Shown: positions 44,472 to 53,980, counted from the first letter of the stretch. The stretch: 64,000 nucleotides of DNA from JBNRMW01 sp050309795 (GCA_050309795.1 JBNRMW010000006.1:1-64000); one strand, 5' to 3'. Notes: generated from the sequence alone by a model not told the origin. Translations and numbers: made by a program.

Positions 44472-44693
44472 ATGAACAAAAAAGACTTCATCGAAATTTG
44501 GGGAGATCATGTGGATTTAAAGAGCATGCTGCTTTCCATGTTTATTTGTGCAACCATAGCCCTTGGTGGTTATTTTATTGCTTTTAATTGGGGATCTACC
44601 TGGCAGCTTTTTCTAGGCATCTTTGGTGCGGTTATTGGTTTTGTACTGAGCGTTATTTTCATACAACCTAAACGAGAGGTTGAGGTAGAGTAA
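44472..44693 (+). CDS. Small two-helix membrane protein before the TctA-like gene
   Basis: This 73-residue protein has two membrane segments (about 18-37 and 43-65) and an acidic C-terminus. ATG at 44472 follows GGAGAG. It is two bases before the TctA-like permease, so it could be a reduced partner in place of TctB, but no similarity to TctB can be shown from the sequence. It is the first gene of the putative mevalonate operon. Confidence 0.6.
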   Translation: MNKKDFIEIWGDHVDLKSMLLSMFICATIALGGYFIAFNWGSTWQLFLGIFGAVIGFVLSVIFIQPKREVEVE

Positions 44694-44695
44694 TC

Positions 44696-46033
44696 ATGAT
44701 TTTAATACAAATGATTTTAATTGCTTTATTAGCGGTCGTTATTTTTACCTTTATTGGTTATATCCCGGGTACGGATGAAACCTCCGTCTTAATGCCGATC
44801 ACCTTGGCTTTAGTGTTAACGAATATTGCACCTATCTTAATTTTAACTTTTTTTATTGCGGCTATTGTGACGTTGAATTTAACCAATATGATGCCGGCCG
44901 CATTAGTTAGTTTACCTGGGGGGGTTTTATCCAGCCCAACCATTGAGCATACCTTGAAGGTTAAACAAGAACACCAGTCGCCAAAATTAATACGCAAGAT
45001 TGCGGCGGCCGCCTTTCTTGGGGTTGTGATTACGATTCCCCTTTCCTTTTTAATTAGTCAGTTAATTTTACCTTTTGCTAATACAATTAAACCGTATGCT
45101 TCTTATTTGTTTTTATTTGGGGCTATCTTTTTAGCCTTGAATAGTAAAAACAAGGGGTTGTCTTTGGTTTCGATTATTCCCTTGGGGTTGTTGTTTCAGG
45201 CATTTCGAGCCCTTTATTGGCACTTTGATATCGTGTCTTTGGACGCGAATATTACCACTTCCTTTTTCTTAGCCATTACGGTTGGTCCCTTGGTTCATTC
45301 CTTAATTCATTTGTTTGATCCACTTCAACGCCAAGCGTTAACTCGAACTGGTCGTAAATACTTTAAGGTACCGAAAGATGACCAAAAAACTAGCCTGAAC
45401 CCTTTTAAAATTTTAAGTAAAGAAGAACTTAAGAATGCTTCTTTAGCCACGGTGATTTCGAATTTTTTGTTTGTGCTCAGTCCGGTAGGATTGATTATTT
45501 TATTAGGCGAAAGTTTGGGTAAAAAAACCACTAAGCAAAGTCAACCGTATCTGACGGTATCGATTATGTCTGCTCTGGCGCAGTCGACGTATTTATCGGG
45601 TATTATTATTCCTCTTTTTGCTTTAGGAATTCCCTTATCGCCCACGGCAATTGGTCCTGGGAGTGCCTTGTTTAATGCTCCACCAATTTATACCTTAGAG
45701 AATAATTTGCATTTTCAATTAACAAGTGGCCAATTCGTAAGTGCTGTGGTTGTGGGAGCTTTGATTGCTTTAGCAATTACTTACTTTATTATTAGTCGTT
45801 ATGCTTCAAAAATTACTTCTTTTATTCTTAAAAAGGTCCCTCATGAAGCGGTATTAGGTCTTTTTGTTGGATTTGTCGTATTATTGTCTTATATGGAGGC
45901 TGGGGTTGTGAACGTCTTTGGTGTTTTCATCATTAGTTATATTAGTGGCAGTTTAAATAAACTTGGTGTGAATGTTGGGGTACAATTTATGACCTTATAT
46001 GCGGCTCCTTTCTTATTAGGATGGTTGATGTAA
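44696..46033 (+). CDS. TctA-like tricarboxylate transporter permease
   Basis: This 445-residue membrane protein has about ten helices. The first conserved block is FIGYIPGTDETSVLMPITLALVL. The second, SIMSALAQSTYLSGIIIPLFALGIPLSP followed by GPGSALFNAPP, matches the TctA pattern of long helix, IP-Leu-LGIP, and PG-P. It is somewhat shorter than classic TctA (about 500). No periplasmic TctC is encoded nearby. Only one base separates its stop from mevalonate kinase, which makes a carboxylate such as mevalonate a candidate cargo. That is inference. Confidence 0.7.
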   Translation: MILIQMILIALLAVVIFTFIGYIPGTDETSVLMPITLALVLTNIAPILILTFFIAAIVTLNLTNMMPAALVSLPGGVLSSPTIEHTLKVKQEHQSPKLIRKIAAAAFLGVVITIPLSFLISQLILPFANTIKPYASYLFLFGAIFLALNSKNKGLSLVSIIPLGLLFQAFRALYWHFDIVSLDANITTSFFLAITVGPLVHSLIHLFDPLQRQALTRTGRKYFKVPKDDQKTSLNPFKILSKEELKNASLATVISNFLFVLSPVGLIILLGESLGKKTTKQSQPYLTVSIMSALAQSTYLSGIIIPLFALGIPLSPTAIGPGSALFNAPPIYTLENNLHFQLTSGQFVSAVVVGALIALAITYFIISRYASKITSFILKKVPHEAVLGLFVGFVVLLSYMEAGVVNVFGVFIISYISGSLNKLGVNVGVQFMTLYAAPFLLGWLM

Positions 46034-46034
46034 G

Positions 46035-46958
46035 ATGAGTATTGGTACGGCATACGCAAAAATTATTTTAATGGGAGAACATAGCGTCGTATATGGGTAT
46101 CCAGCGATTGCGGTTCCTTTTGTTATGGGTAATATTGAAACCAAAATAACTAGTCAACAAGACCAATTATGGATGGATAGTGTTCTCTATCATGGCCCTT
46201 TAAATAAGGCTCCTTCTATTTTAGATAACCTGAACTTCTTGATTGAGGCATTGTTAAAGTCCATGAATTATTCTCATCGTGATTTGTTGTTCACGATTAC
46301 CAGTAATATTCCCCCTCAACGAGGGCTAGGTTCAAGTGCAGCGGTCGCTGTTTCTGTTGTACGGGCGATTTTTAAGTATTTTGAAAAACCTCTAAGCGAT
46401 CAACAACTGCTCGACTGGGTAGAGGTTGCTGAGAAAATTGCTCATGGGAATCCAAGTGGACTGGATGCCCGGATTACGACTTCTAAAAAGCCTTTATATT
46501 ATATTAAAGGACAGCCCTTTGTTCCTTTTGATATCACGGGCAAAGCTTATTTAGTAATAGCGGATAGTGGACTTCAAGGTCAAACGAAGCAAGCCGTCCA
46601 ACATTTAAGTCAATTAATTCAAGAGAATAAGGCTTTATATCAACCAGCTTTAGCACAACTTGGTCAAGCGGCTCAAGAAAGTTTTGATGCTTTGAATCAA
46701 CAAGATTTTGAACAATTAGGTTTATTAATGAATGAAGCCCACCGACTCTTAAAACTATGTCAAGTAAGTCATCCAAAACTAGACGACCTGGTTGATAAAG
46801 CCCGACACGCGGGGGCCTTGGGTGCCAAAATGACGGGTGGAGGCATGGGTGGTTGCATCATCGCTTTAGCGAAAGATTATCCACAAGCTCTAGAAATTGA
46901 GAAGGCTTTATCCACTTTAGCGGAAACAACCTGGATTACCGCCCTTAATAATGATTAA
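46035..46958 (+). CDS. mvk: Mevalonate kinase
   Basis: This 307-residue GHMP kinase makes 5-phosphomevalonate from mevalonate. It opens SIGTAYAKIILMGEHSVVYGYPA. The ATP loop is PQRGLGSSAAVAVSV near residue 95, the catalytic Asp is in NPSGLDARITTS, and motif 3 is KMTGGGMGGCIIAL near residue 275. It is followed by an eight-base overlap with mvaD. Confidence 0.95.
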   Translation: MSIGTAYAKIILMGEHSVVYGYPAIAVPFVMGNIETKITSQQDQLWMDSVLYHGPLNKAPSILDNLNFLIEALLKSMNYSHRDLLFTITSNIPPQRGLGSSAAVAVSVVRAIFKYFEKPLSDQQLLDWVEVAEKIAHGNPSGLDARITTSKKPLYYIKGQPFVPFDITGKAYLVIADSGLQGQTKQAVQHLSQLIQENKALYQPALAQLGQAAQESFDALNQQDFEQLGLLMNEAHRLLKLCQVSHPKLDDLVDKARHAGALGAKMTGGGMGGCIIALAKDYPQALEIEKALSTLAETTWITALNND

Positions 46959-47910
46959 ATTTAAAGCGCCAGCGAATATTGCGCTCTTAAAATATTGGGG
47001 TAAAGCTGATCCTTTATTAAATATACCAACGACAAGTACCATTTCCATGACCTTGGATGCGTTATCGACGACCACTTCTGTTGAGCTTGGTACCGATCAG
47101 GACGTTTTTTATTTGAATGGTCATCTTCAAAATGCTCAAGAAACCAAAAAGGTTTCTGCTTTTGTCGATTTATTTCGCACAAAAGCACAGCGAAAAGATT
47201 ATGTCCTAATTGACTCACATAATAATTTCCCGACAGCTGCTGGACTCGCCTCAAGCGCTTCCGGTTATGCGGCCTTAGCTGGAGCATTGAATTTGTTTTT
47301 TGATTTAAACATGGATTTTGATGAATTATCAACCTATGCTCGTCGGGGTTCGGGTTCTGCTGCGCGTTCCTTACATGGGGGATTTGTGCTCTGGGAAAAA
47401 GGGATAGATCACGAAAGTTCTAAAGCGCATCAAATCGATGTTGGGGATTGGGATATTCAAATGATTGTCATTCTCTGTAACCAAAACAAAAAGAAAATAA
47501 GTAGCCGCAGACTCATGGAGACAACTAAAAACGAATCCATCTTTTACGACGCTTGGGTCCAACAAACCAACGCGCTCGTTGACCTAATGAAACAAGCCAT
47601 TATGGACCATGATTTTTCGTTGGTTGGGACGCTCGCTCAACAAAATGCGTGGCAGATGCATGGCACCATTTTAGGTAATCGACAACCGTATACCTATTTA
47701 CAAACCCGTTCCTTTGAAGCGTTGGAAATTCTTCAAGTCTTAAAGAACCAAGGCATTGAATTGTACGAAACGATGGATGCGGGACCAAATATCAAAGTGT
47801 TGGTTCAGCAGAAACATGTTTTTTCTGTGCTTACCGCTCTTCAAACACGTTTTAAAGACGATGAACTGATTGTTTGTAAAGTTGGTCCACCTGCTCAGGA
47901 GATTTTATGA
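46951..47910 (+). CDS. mvaD: Diphosphomevalonate decarboxylase
   Basis: This 319-residue GHMP enzyme turns diphosphomevalonate into isopentenyl diphosphate with loss of CO2 and use of ATP. Signatures are KAPANIALLKYWGKAD at the start, FPTAAGLASSASGYAAL near residue 93, RRGSGSAARSLHGGFV near residue 130, and YETMDAGPNIKVL near residue 272, where the catalytic Asp lies. It overlaps both neighbours. Confidence 0.95.
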   Translation: MIKFKAPANIALLKYWGKADPLLNIPTTSTISMTLDALSTTTSVELGTDQDVFYLNGHLQNAQETKKVSAFVDLFRTKAQRKDYVLIDSHNNFPTAAGLASSASGYAALAGALNLFFDLNMDFDELSTYARRGSGSAARSLHGGFVLWEKGIDHESSKAHQIDVGDWDIQMIVILCNQNKKKISSRRLMETTKNESIFYDAWVQQTNALVDLMKQAIMDHDFSLVGTLAQQNAWQMHGTILGNRQPYTYLQTRSFEALEILQVLKNQGIELYETMDAGPNIKVLVQQKHVFSVLTALQTRFKDDELIVCKVGPPAQEIL

Positions 47911-48980
47911 TTCGGCTTAAAATCCCTGGTAAATTGTATTTAGCGGGTGAATACGGTGTGTTGTATCCTGGTGTTCCGGCCCTTATTTTTTCGGTCGATC
48001 GTTTTATGCATCTTTCTTTTTCCTTTCGCGAAGAGTTTGGAACTATTCAAGATAATCAATTGCCTCCGATTGTCTGGCGTCGCGATTCGTTGGTGAATAC
48101 CTTTGGTCATGACGATTATTTTGAGGTTCTCTTTGCTTGTATTGGCATCGTTGATCGCTATCTCTTGGCCCTGAACCAACCATTAAGATATGTGGATATT
48201 TTAGTTCAAACACAATTAAAAGAGAACGAAACAAAATTAGGTCTAGGGTCCAGTGCTGCCATTTCAGTTGGCATCATTAAAGGACTCCTTCGTTTGTACA
48301 ACCTCCCTTACACCCCATTGCTGGTTTACAAGTTGGCGGTTTTAGCGCATGTCGAGTTGGGCTTAGAGGGTTCCTTTGGGGATATCGCCTCTTGTAGTTT
48401 TACCGGTTTAATTAAGTATACCGCCGTTGACCGTTACTGGTTACAGTCAATCGCGAAAGTAACTCCTTTACTAGAGCTATTAGAGAAAGAGTGGCCGTTG
48501 TTATCGATTGAGCCCTTACCAGAGCTAGACTTTATGAATTACTTGATCGGTTGGACGCAAACGTCTGCCTCAACACAAGAAATGGTTAAGAAACTTCAAT
48601 CCTCAACTTTATCCAGTGATTTTGAAGAAGCTTTTCAAGAAGACATCAAACAGGTGGTCAATCAATTGGTTTTGAGTATTCAAACGAAAGACGGCCCTTT
48701 ATTCCAAGCAGCAATCGTTAAGAATCGACAAATATTACAATCTCTAGCTCAACATTCGGGTTTAACCATTGAAACGAAAGACTTAAGCAACTTGATTAAT
48801 CTTGCTTTAGATTATGGGGGCGTGGCGAAGTCTTCGGGAGCCGGTGGCGGAGATTGTGGGCTTGCTTTTTTTAGAAAAGACCTACCATTACAACCCGTAA
48901 TCAACGCTTGGAATTCATCAAATATCCAAGTTTTACCATTAACCATTTACCAGGAGGAAAATCATGTCCCGCAAGGATGA
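47907..48980 (+). CDS. mvaK2: Phosphomevalonate kinase
   Basis: This 357-residue GHMP kinase makes diphosphomevalonate. It has KIPGKLYLAGEYGVLYPGVPAL at the start, KLGLGSSAAISVG near residue 110, EGSFGDIASCSF near residue 152, and KSSGAGGGDCGLAF near residue 310. It overlaps mvaD by four bases and fni by 17. Confidence 0.95.
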   Translation: MIRLKIPGKLYLAGEYGVLYPGVPALIFSVDRFMHLSFSFREEFGTIQDNQLPPIVWRRDSLVNTFGHDDYFEVLFACIGIVDRYLLALNQPLRYVDILVQTQLKENETKLGLGSSAAISVGIIKGLLRLYNLPYTPLLVYKLAVLAHVELGLEGSFGDIASCSFTGLIKYTAVDRYWLQSIAKVTPLLELLEKEWPLLSIEPLPELDFMNYLIGWTQTSASTQEMVKKLQSSTLSSDFEEAFQEDIKQVVNQLVLSIQTKDGPLFQAAIVKNRQILQSLAQHSGLTIETKDLSNLINLALDYGGVAKSSGAGGGDCGLAFFRKDLPLQPVINAWNSSNIQVLPLTIYQEENHVPQG

Positions 48981-49938
48981 ACATATTCAACTCGCTTTAA
49001 AACAAGCGGTTTCGACAAACGACTTTGATAAAATGAGGCTGGTCCATCATAGTTTAGGGGCAGTTGATATTGATTCGATTGATTATCAAACAACCCTTGG
49101 TTCCCTTCATTTACAACATCCTTTTTATATTAATGCGATGACTGGTGGTAGCGATTTTACAAAAAAGATAAATCGTGATTTAGCTCTTGTCGCCAAGGAA
49201 ACTGGATTGTTGATGGCCGTTGGTTCGATGAGTGCTGCTTTTCGAGATCCGACGTCGATGGACTCCTTTAAAATTGTTCGTGAAATGAATCCGCAAGGTC
49301 TTGTTTTAGCGAATTTAAATCTCAATTATTCTCTTGAACAAGCCATAGAGGCGATGTCCATCATGGAGGCAGATGGGATACAATTCCATCTCAATAGTCC
49401 TCAAGAAATCACGATGCCAGAAGGGGATCGTCATTTTGAACACTGGCCTCAACGCATCCAGCAAATGAATACATTGAACACCACAGTCATAATTAAAGAA
49501 GTTGGGTTTGGTATGAGCGCGAAAACGATTCAACAGTTAATTGATTTAGATACGAAAATTATTGATGTTTCTGGCAAAGGGGGGACTAATTTCATTGAGA
49601 TTGAAAGCGCCCGCCACCACCATCAATATGATTACTTAAGCCAATGGGGCCAAAGTACTCTTGAATCTTTACTTCATGCTCAACCTTTTCTAGATCAAGC
49701 CACGATTATTGCTTCTGGTGGTATACGTCATCCCTTAGATGTGGTTAAGTCGCTGGTTTTGGGTGCTCAAGCCGTTGGAGTTTCAAAAATCTTCTTGTCT
49801 TCAATCATAAATCGTGGTGTAGACGAAACGATTCAGATGATTCTTCAATGGCAAAGAGATATTAAGTATCTCATGGCTTTAGTTGGTGCCCGTAATCTTA
49901 AAGAACTAAAAAACGTTGATTACCTTTTAAATTCATAA
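48964..49938 (+). CDS. fni: Type 2 isopentenyl-diphosphate isomerase
   Basis: This 324-residue FMN-dependent isomerase converts isopentenyl to dimethylallyl diphosphate. Marks are FYINAMTGGSDFTKKINRDLA near residue 55, the quasi-universal IQFHLNSPQEITMPEGDR near residue 138, the IDVSGKGGTNFIEIE strand near residue 200, and IIASGGIRHPLDVVKSL near residue 248, which binds the FMN phosphate. It closes the lower mevalonate pathway operon; genes for HMG-CoA synthase and reductase are not in the window. Confidence 0.95.
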   Translation: MSRKDEHIQLALKQAVSTNDFDKMRLVHHSLGAVDIDSIDYQTTLGSLHLQHPFYINAMTGGSDFTKKINRDLALVAKETGLLMAVGSMSAAFRDPTSMDSFKIVREMNPQGLVLANLNLNYSLEQAIEAMSIMEADGIQFHLNSPQEITMPEGDRHFEHWPQRIQQMNTLNTTVIIKEVGFGMSAKTIQQLIDLDTKIIDVSGKGGTNFIEIESARHHHQYDYLSQWGQSTLESLLHAQPFLDQATIIASGGIRHPLDVVKSLVLGAQAVGVSKIFLSSIINRGVDETIQMILQWQRDIKYLMALVGARNLKELKNVDYLLNS

Positions 49939-49945
49939 TTATAAA

Positions 49946-50005
49946 ACAACCAATCTAATGATATGAACCCCTTTCTTGGTTGTCCAAGCTTTGGGATTCA
50001 TATCA
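49946..50005 (+). terminator. Interleaved stems after the mevalonate operon
   Basis: A 12-bp stem (TGATATGAACCC at 49959-49970 with GGG-A-TTCATATCA at 49993-50005, one bulged A) ends the mevalonate operon. ACAACCAA (49946-49953) is also the exact complement of TTGGTTGT (49976-49983) in its loop, so the two stems interleave. T runs follow at 50017-50023 but not directly at the stem. Confidence 0.5.
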
Positions 50006-50046
50006 GTCTTCCTTCTTGTTTTTAATCTTCAGTCAATTGGCTTTCA

Positions 50047-50075
50047 TTGACAGTCAACTTTGAATAATAGATAAT
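50047..50075 (+). promoter_or_regulatory. Promoter of the heterodimeric ABC exporter
   Basis: TTGACA (50047-50052) and GATAAT (50070-50075) are 17 bases apart, followed by AAGAAGGAGG before the ATG at 50102. Two AGTCAA repeats lie around the -35 and could bind a regulator. Confidence 0.65.
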
Positions 50076-50101
50076 TACAAAGTTAAGAAGGAGGATTTTA
50101 A

Positions 50102-51859
50102 ATGCGTGTTTTAAAAGAACTAATGTGGTTTTTTAAACAAGAAAAGAAGTCCTATTTTTGGGGACTCTTGTCTTTATTATTAATTTCTTTAATCAGTCTA
50201 ATTCCTCCAAAGTTGTTAGGATATATGATCGATGTCATGGAAGCTCAAACAATGACGCCCCAATTATTAATGTTGGGTATTGGTGGGTTTATCTTAATAG
50301 CTTTAATGATGTATGGTTTACGTTATATATGGCGTATTTTTATTTTTGGTACGTCCTTTAAATTGGAGAACTCTCTACGAGATACCATTTTTAAACATTT
50401 AACGCGATTATCAAGCAGTTTCTTTCAAGAACGGCGGGCAGGAGAGCTGATGGCCTTAGCCACTCATGACTTAAATTCGGTACAGGCAGTCGCTGGACGA
50501 GGGGTTCTACAAATGTTTGACTCCGTGTTTTCTGGTGTTTCCGTTTTATTAGCGATGTTTTTGACGATTTCTTGGAAATTAACATTAATCGCTGTTTTAC
50601 CGATGCCTTTGTTAATCATTGCATCTCAGTATTTATCAAAAAAACTTCATAAAACGTTTCATGTTGCTCAAGAAGCCTTTTCAGATATGAATAATCGCGT
50701 CCTAGAGAACATCAATGGCATTAAAGTTACTAAAACCTTTGGCCAAGAGGTTCCTGAAATTAATCGTTTTAAAGGAATTGCGACAGACGTGTATCAAAAA
50801 AACTTAGCCGTTACTCGCTACGATGCCCTTTTTGATCCTGTCATTATTGTTATTTCAACCTTATGTATCTTCTTGACATTAATTGCTGGTAGTTATTTTG
50901 TTATGAACAATGAAATCAGTACCGGCGATTTAGCAACAATTATTAATTATATCTATCAACTCAACTGGCCAATGATGGCGATTGGTTTTATGTACAACAC
51001 GATGAACCGCGGATTAGTGTCTTATGAACGTATTAATGAACTTCTAAAAGAAGAACCAGAAATCGTCAACTTAGAAAAACACCAATATGAAATACCAAAA
51101 GGTGATATTTCCTTTGACATTCAATATTTCCAATATCCAGGTCAGCAAGAAGAGAAGTCCGTTAATCTTGAAAATGTTTCGTTCTATCTTAAAGCTGGTG
51201 AAACCTTAGGAATCGTTGGGAAGACCGGTTCGGGAAAGTCTACCATTATTCGATTATTATTACGTGAGTTTGATGATTTTGATGGATTGATTTCTTTTGG
51301 TAAGAAGCACGCCAAAGAATATAACCTCTATGCTTATCGAGACGCTTTTGGTTATGTACCCCAAGATCCATTTTTGTTTTCAATGAGTATTGAAGACAAT
51401 ATCCGATTTGGTAAGCCCGACGCCAGTATTGAAGAAGTTCACCAAGCCGCTAAACTAGCTGATGTTCATGACGATATTATGGGCTTTGAATTACAATATG
51501 AAACGATTATTGGTGAACGGGGCGTTTCGCTGTCTGGTGGCCAAAAACAACGGGTCGCTATGGCTCGCGCTATATTGTTAAATCCTGAATGTTTGATTTT
51601 AGATGATGCTCTATCTGCGGTTGATGCGAAGACGGAAGAAATTATTCTTCACAATTTACGCGACATACGCCAAGACAAAACCACCATCATTGTTGCTCAT
51701 CGGTTTTCCGCCTTAAAACATGCACATCATATTTTGGTTTTAGATCACGGAAAGGTTATTGAGGAAGGTCCTCATGACGCACTGGTGGATTTACAAGGAT
51801 GGTATGCACAAATTTATAAATTACAGGAAAATATTCCCCAGGAGGTCGCTCATGTCTGA
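50102..51859 (+). CDS. ABC exporter half-transporter, BmrC/YheI-like
   Basis: This 585-residue protein has six membrane helices (about 16-310) then an ATPase. Walker A is VGKTGSGKSTI, signature LSGGQKQR, Walker B LILDDALSAVD. The residue after Walker B is Asp where a catalytic Glu is usual, so this subunit's ATP site is degenerate, as in BmrC of the BmrCD heterodimer. It overlaps its partner by eight bases. Substrate (drug or lipid) unknown. Confidence 0.9.
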   Translation: MRVLKELMWFFKQEKKSYFWGLLSLLLISLISLIPPKLLGYMIDVMEAQTMTPQLLMLGIGGFILIALMMYGLRYIWRIFIFGTSFKLENSLRDTIFKHLTRLSSSFFQERRAGELMALATHDLNSVQAVAGRGVLQMFDSVFSGVSVLLAMFLTISWKLTLIAVLPMPLLIIASQYLSKKLHKTFHVAQEAFSDMNNRVLENINGIKVTKTFGQEVPEINRFKGIATDVYQKNLAVTRYDALFDPVIIVISTLCIFLTLIAGSYFVMNNEISTGDLATIINYIYQLNWPMMAIGFMYNTMNRGLVSYERINELLKEEPEIVNLEKHQYEIPKGDISFDIQYFQYPGQQEEKSVNLENVSFYLKAGETLGIVGKTGSGKSTIIRLLLREFDDFDGLISFGKKHAKEYNLYAYRDAFGYVPQDPFLFSMSIEDNIRFGKPDASIEEVHQAAKLADVHDDIMGFELQYETIIGERGVSLSGGQKQRVAMARAILLNPECLILDDALSAVDAKTEEIILHNLRDIRQDKTTIIVAHRFSALKHAHHILVLDHGKVIEEGPHDALVDLQGWYAQIYKLQENIPQEVAHV

Positions 51860-53636
51860 TCATTATGAAAAAGAATATGTATTAGATCGTAAAACCCAAA
51901 TTGCGACGTTAAAAAGACTCCTAAGCTATATTCGACCGCTGTGGCGCAAACTCAGTATTGCGGTGGTTTTTCTGCTCGTAGCTACTTCGACCGACTTATA
52001 TCGACCCATTGTTATTAAAGATTTAATTGATTTCGTAGTTTCTTCACAAACCGTTGAAATGTCGATTATATTACAGCTGGCCTTCTTGTATTTGGGTGTT
52101 TCTGTTATCAGTGCCTTTTTTAGGTATTTGTATGTCTACCATTTTTATGCGATTGGTAATCAGATTACTCAATTAATTCGTTTAGAATTGTTTGAAAAGC
52201 TTCAAACTATGGGTATGAGGTATTTTGACCAAACGCCTGCGGGTTCGATTGTCTCGCGGGTTACCAACGATACCGATTCAATTCAAGAAATGCTTGTTTC
52301 GGTTATCTCTTCTGTTTTTAGTTCCGTTATTATGGTTGTTGCGGTGTTGATTGCGATGTTTATTTTTAATCCAATCCTTGCTTTAATTTCTTTGATTTTT
52401 GTACCAATTGCGGTGTTTGTAGTCTTTCTTTATCAAAAGAAGTCTACCAAATCGTATCAAAAAGCCCGATCGACCATGAGTCGTTTAAACACTAAATTAG
52501 CTGAGTCGATTGCTGGGATGTCCATCATTCAGGTATTCAACCAACAGAAGCGGATGATTCGTGAATTTGAAGAGACCAATCAAGACTATTATGATGCTCG
52601 TATGGCTAATTTACGATTGGATGGCATTTTATTGTATCCCATTATTCATTTATTGACGTCTTTAACCATTGCGACGATTTTACTCTATTTTGGAATTTTA
52701 TCTTTAAACTCTGTGGTAACCGCGGGAATGGTTTTAATGTTTGTTGATTATGTGTATATGCTCTATGATCCAATGTTTATGATTATGGATCGTTTGGCAA
52801 TTTTTCAACAAGCCATTGTTTCTTCGAGCCGGGTCTTTACGATTTTAGATCACCAAGAAATTACGCCACAACAACATCCAGATGCCCAACAAACGATTGA
52901 AGAAGCTTCCATTGAATTCAAAAACGTGACCTTCTCCTACGATCAACGAAACGATGTTTTAAAAGATATCTCGTTCAAAGTTGAACCTGGTCAAACCGTG
53001 GCATTAGTTGGACATACGGGATCGGGCAAATCGTCCATTATTAATGTGATGATGCGCTTTTATGAATTTTATCAAGGAGATGTTTTAATCGATGGGAAAT
53101 CCATTCGAGAATTTCCAATTGAAGAATTACGTTCAAAAATGAGCCTTGTTCTCCAAGATCCTTTTATCTATTATGGAACGATTAAAGACAATATCCGCTT
53201 ACTAAATGACGATATCAGTGATGAAGAGGTCATTGAAGCGGCCCAATTTGTTCAAGCCGATACCTTTATAAACGAATTACCGGACACCTATGATCACCAA
53301 GTCGTGGAACGTGGAGCCAGTTTTTCTAGCGGTCAAAAACAGCTCTTAGCCTTTGCACGAACCATTGTCACCCAGCCAAAGATACTCATTCTAGACGAGG
53401 CAACAGCAAACATTGATACGGAGACTGAAACTTTGATTCAACAAGGGCTTAAGAAAATGACTCAAGGTAGAACCACGATTGCGATTGCTCATCGACTATC
53501 GACCATCATGGACGCCGATCAAATTTTAGTTTTAGAAGCTGGCCGTATTATTGAACGCGGTACACATGAACAATTGATTGAAAAACAAGGGGTTTATCAA
53601 CAAATGTATCAACTTCAAAAGCTCAATCAAGGTTAA
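51852..53636 (+). CDS. ABC exporter half-transporter, BmrD/YheH-like
   Basis: This 594-residue partner has six helices and an ATPase with Walker A GHTGSGKSSI, a variant signature FSSGQKQLL, and a canonical Walker B ILDEATANID. The mixture of one intact and one degenerate site across the pair is typical of heterodimeric exporters. The start at 51852 is chosen since CAGGAGG precedes it; a longer frame begins 93 bases earlier inside the previous gene. Confidence 0.9.
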   Translation: MSDHYEKEYVLDRKTQIATLKRLLSYIRPLWRKLSIAVVFLLVATSTDLYRPIVIKDLIDFVVSSQTVEMSIILQLAFLYLGVSVISAFFRYLYVYHFYAIGNQITQLIRLELFEKLQTMGMRYFDQTPAGSIVSRVTNDTDSIQEMLVSVISSVFSSVIMVVAVLIAMFIFNPILALISLIFVPIAVFVVFLYQKKSTKSYQKARSTMSRLNTKLAESIAGMSIIQVFNQQKRMIREFEETNQDYYDARMANLRLDGILLYPIIHLLTSLTIATILLYFGILSLNSVVTAGMVLMFVDYVYMLYDPMFMIMDRLAIFQQAIVSSSRVFTILDHQEITPQQHPDAQQTIEEASIEFKNVTFSYDQRNDVLKDISFKVEPGQTVALVGHTGSGKSSIINVMMRFYEFYQGDVLIDGKSIREFPIEELRSKMSLVLQDPFIYYGTIKDNIRLLNDDISDEEVIEAAQFVQADTFINELPDTYDHQVVERGASFSSGQKQLLAFARTIVTQPKILILDEATANIDTETETLIQQGLKKMTQGRTTIAIAHRLSTIMDADQILVLEAGRIIERGTHEQLIEKQGVYQQMYQLQKLNQG

Positions 53637-53758
53637 TTGATTTTTGTTATCTTTTTCGTTTTTTTCATTGTGGATAACTAATATTTTATTCACATATTCT
53701 CCACAATCCCCAAATGCTAGTTTTCCACAAGTGTTGATTGTTGGGGAAATCTTCTAAG

Positions 53759-53786
53759 AGCCACTATTTAGTGGTTTTTATTTTTC
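53759..53786 (+). terminator. Terminator of the ABC exporter operon inside oriC
   Basis: AGCCACT, an ATTT loop and AGTGGTT pair, then TTTTATTTTT. It lies among the DnaA boxes, 120 bases past the exporter, and would shield the box cluster from read-through transcription. Confidence 0.75.
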
Positions 53787-53980
53787 TCATATTCCCCAAT
53801 GATGTGTTAAAAACTTGTAAATTTTCCACAAGTTTTCACAATTAATTTCCCACAGTGTTTTTTCCACAAATACTCCACAAAATAAAGATGTGGAAAAGTG
53901 TGGAAAACTCGTTATAATAAGACTACTAGCGAGGTTTTCTTTTTTAAATTGTGGAAAACTTATTTTTTTCTATTTTTTAA

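Noticed and set aside
53650..53960. CRISPR-like or iteron array
   Set aside because: The repeated nine-mers are DnaA boxes with uneven spacing in both orientations next to dnaA.
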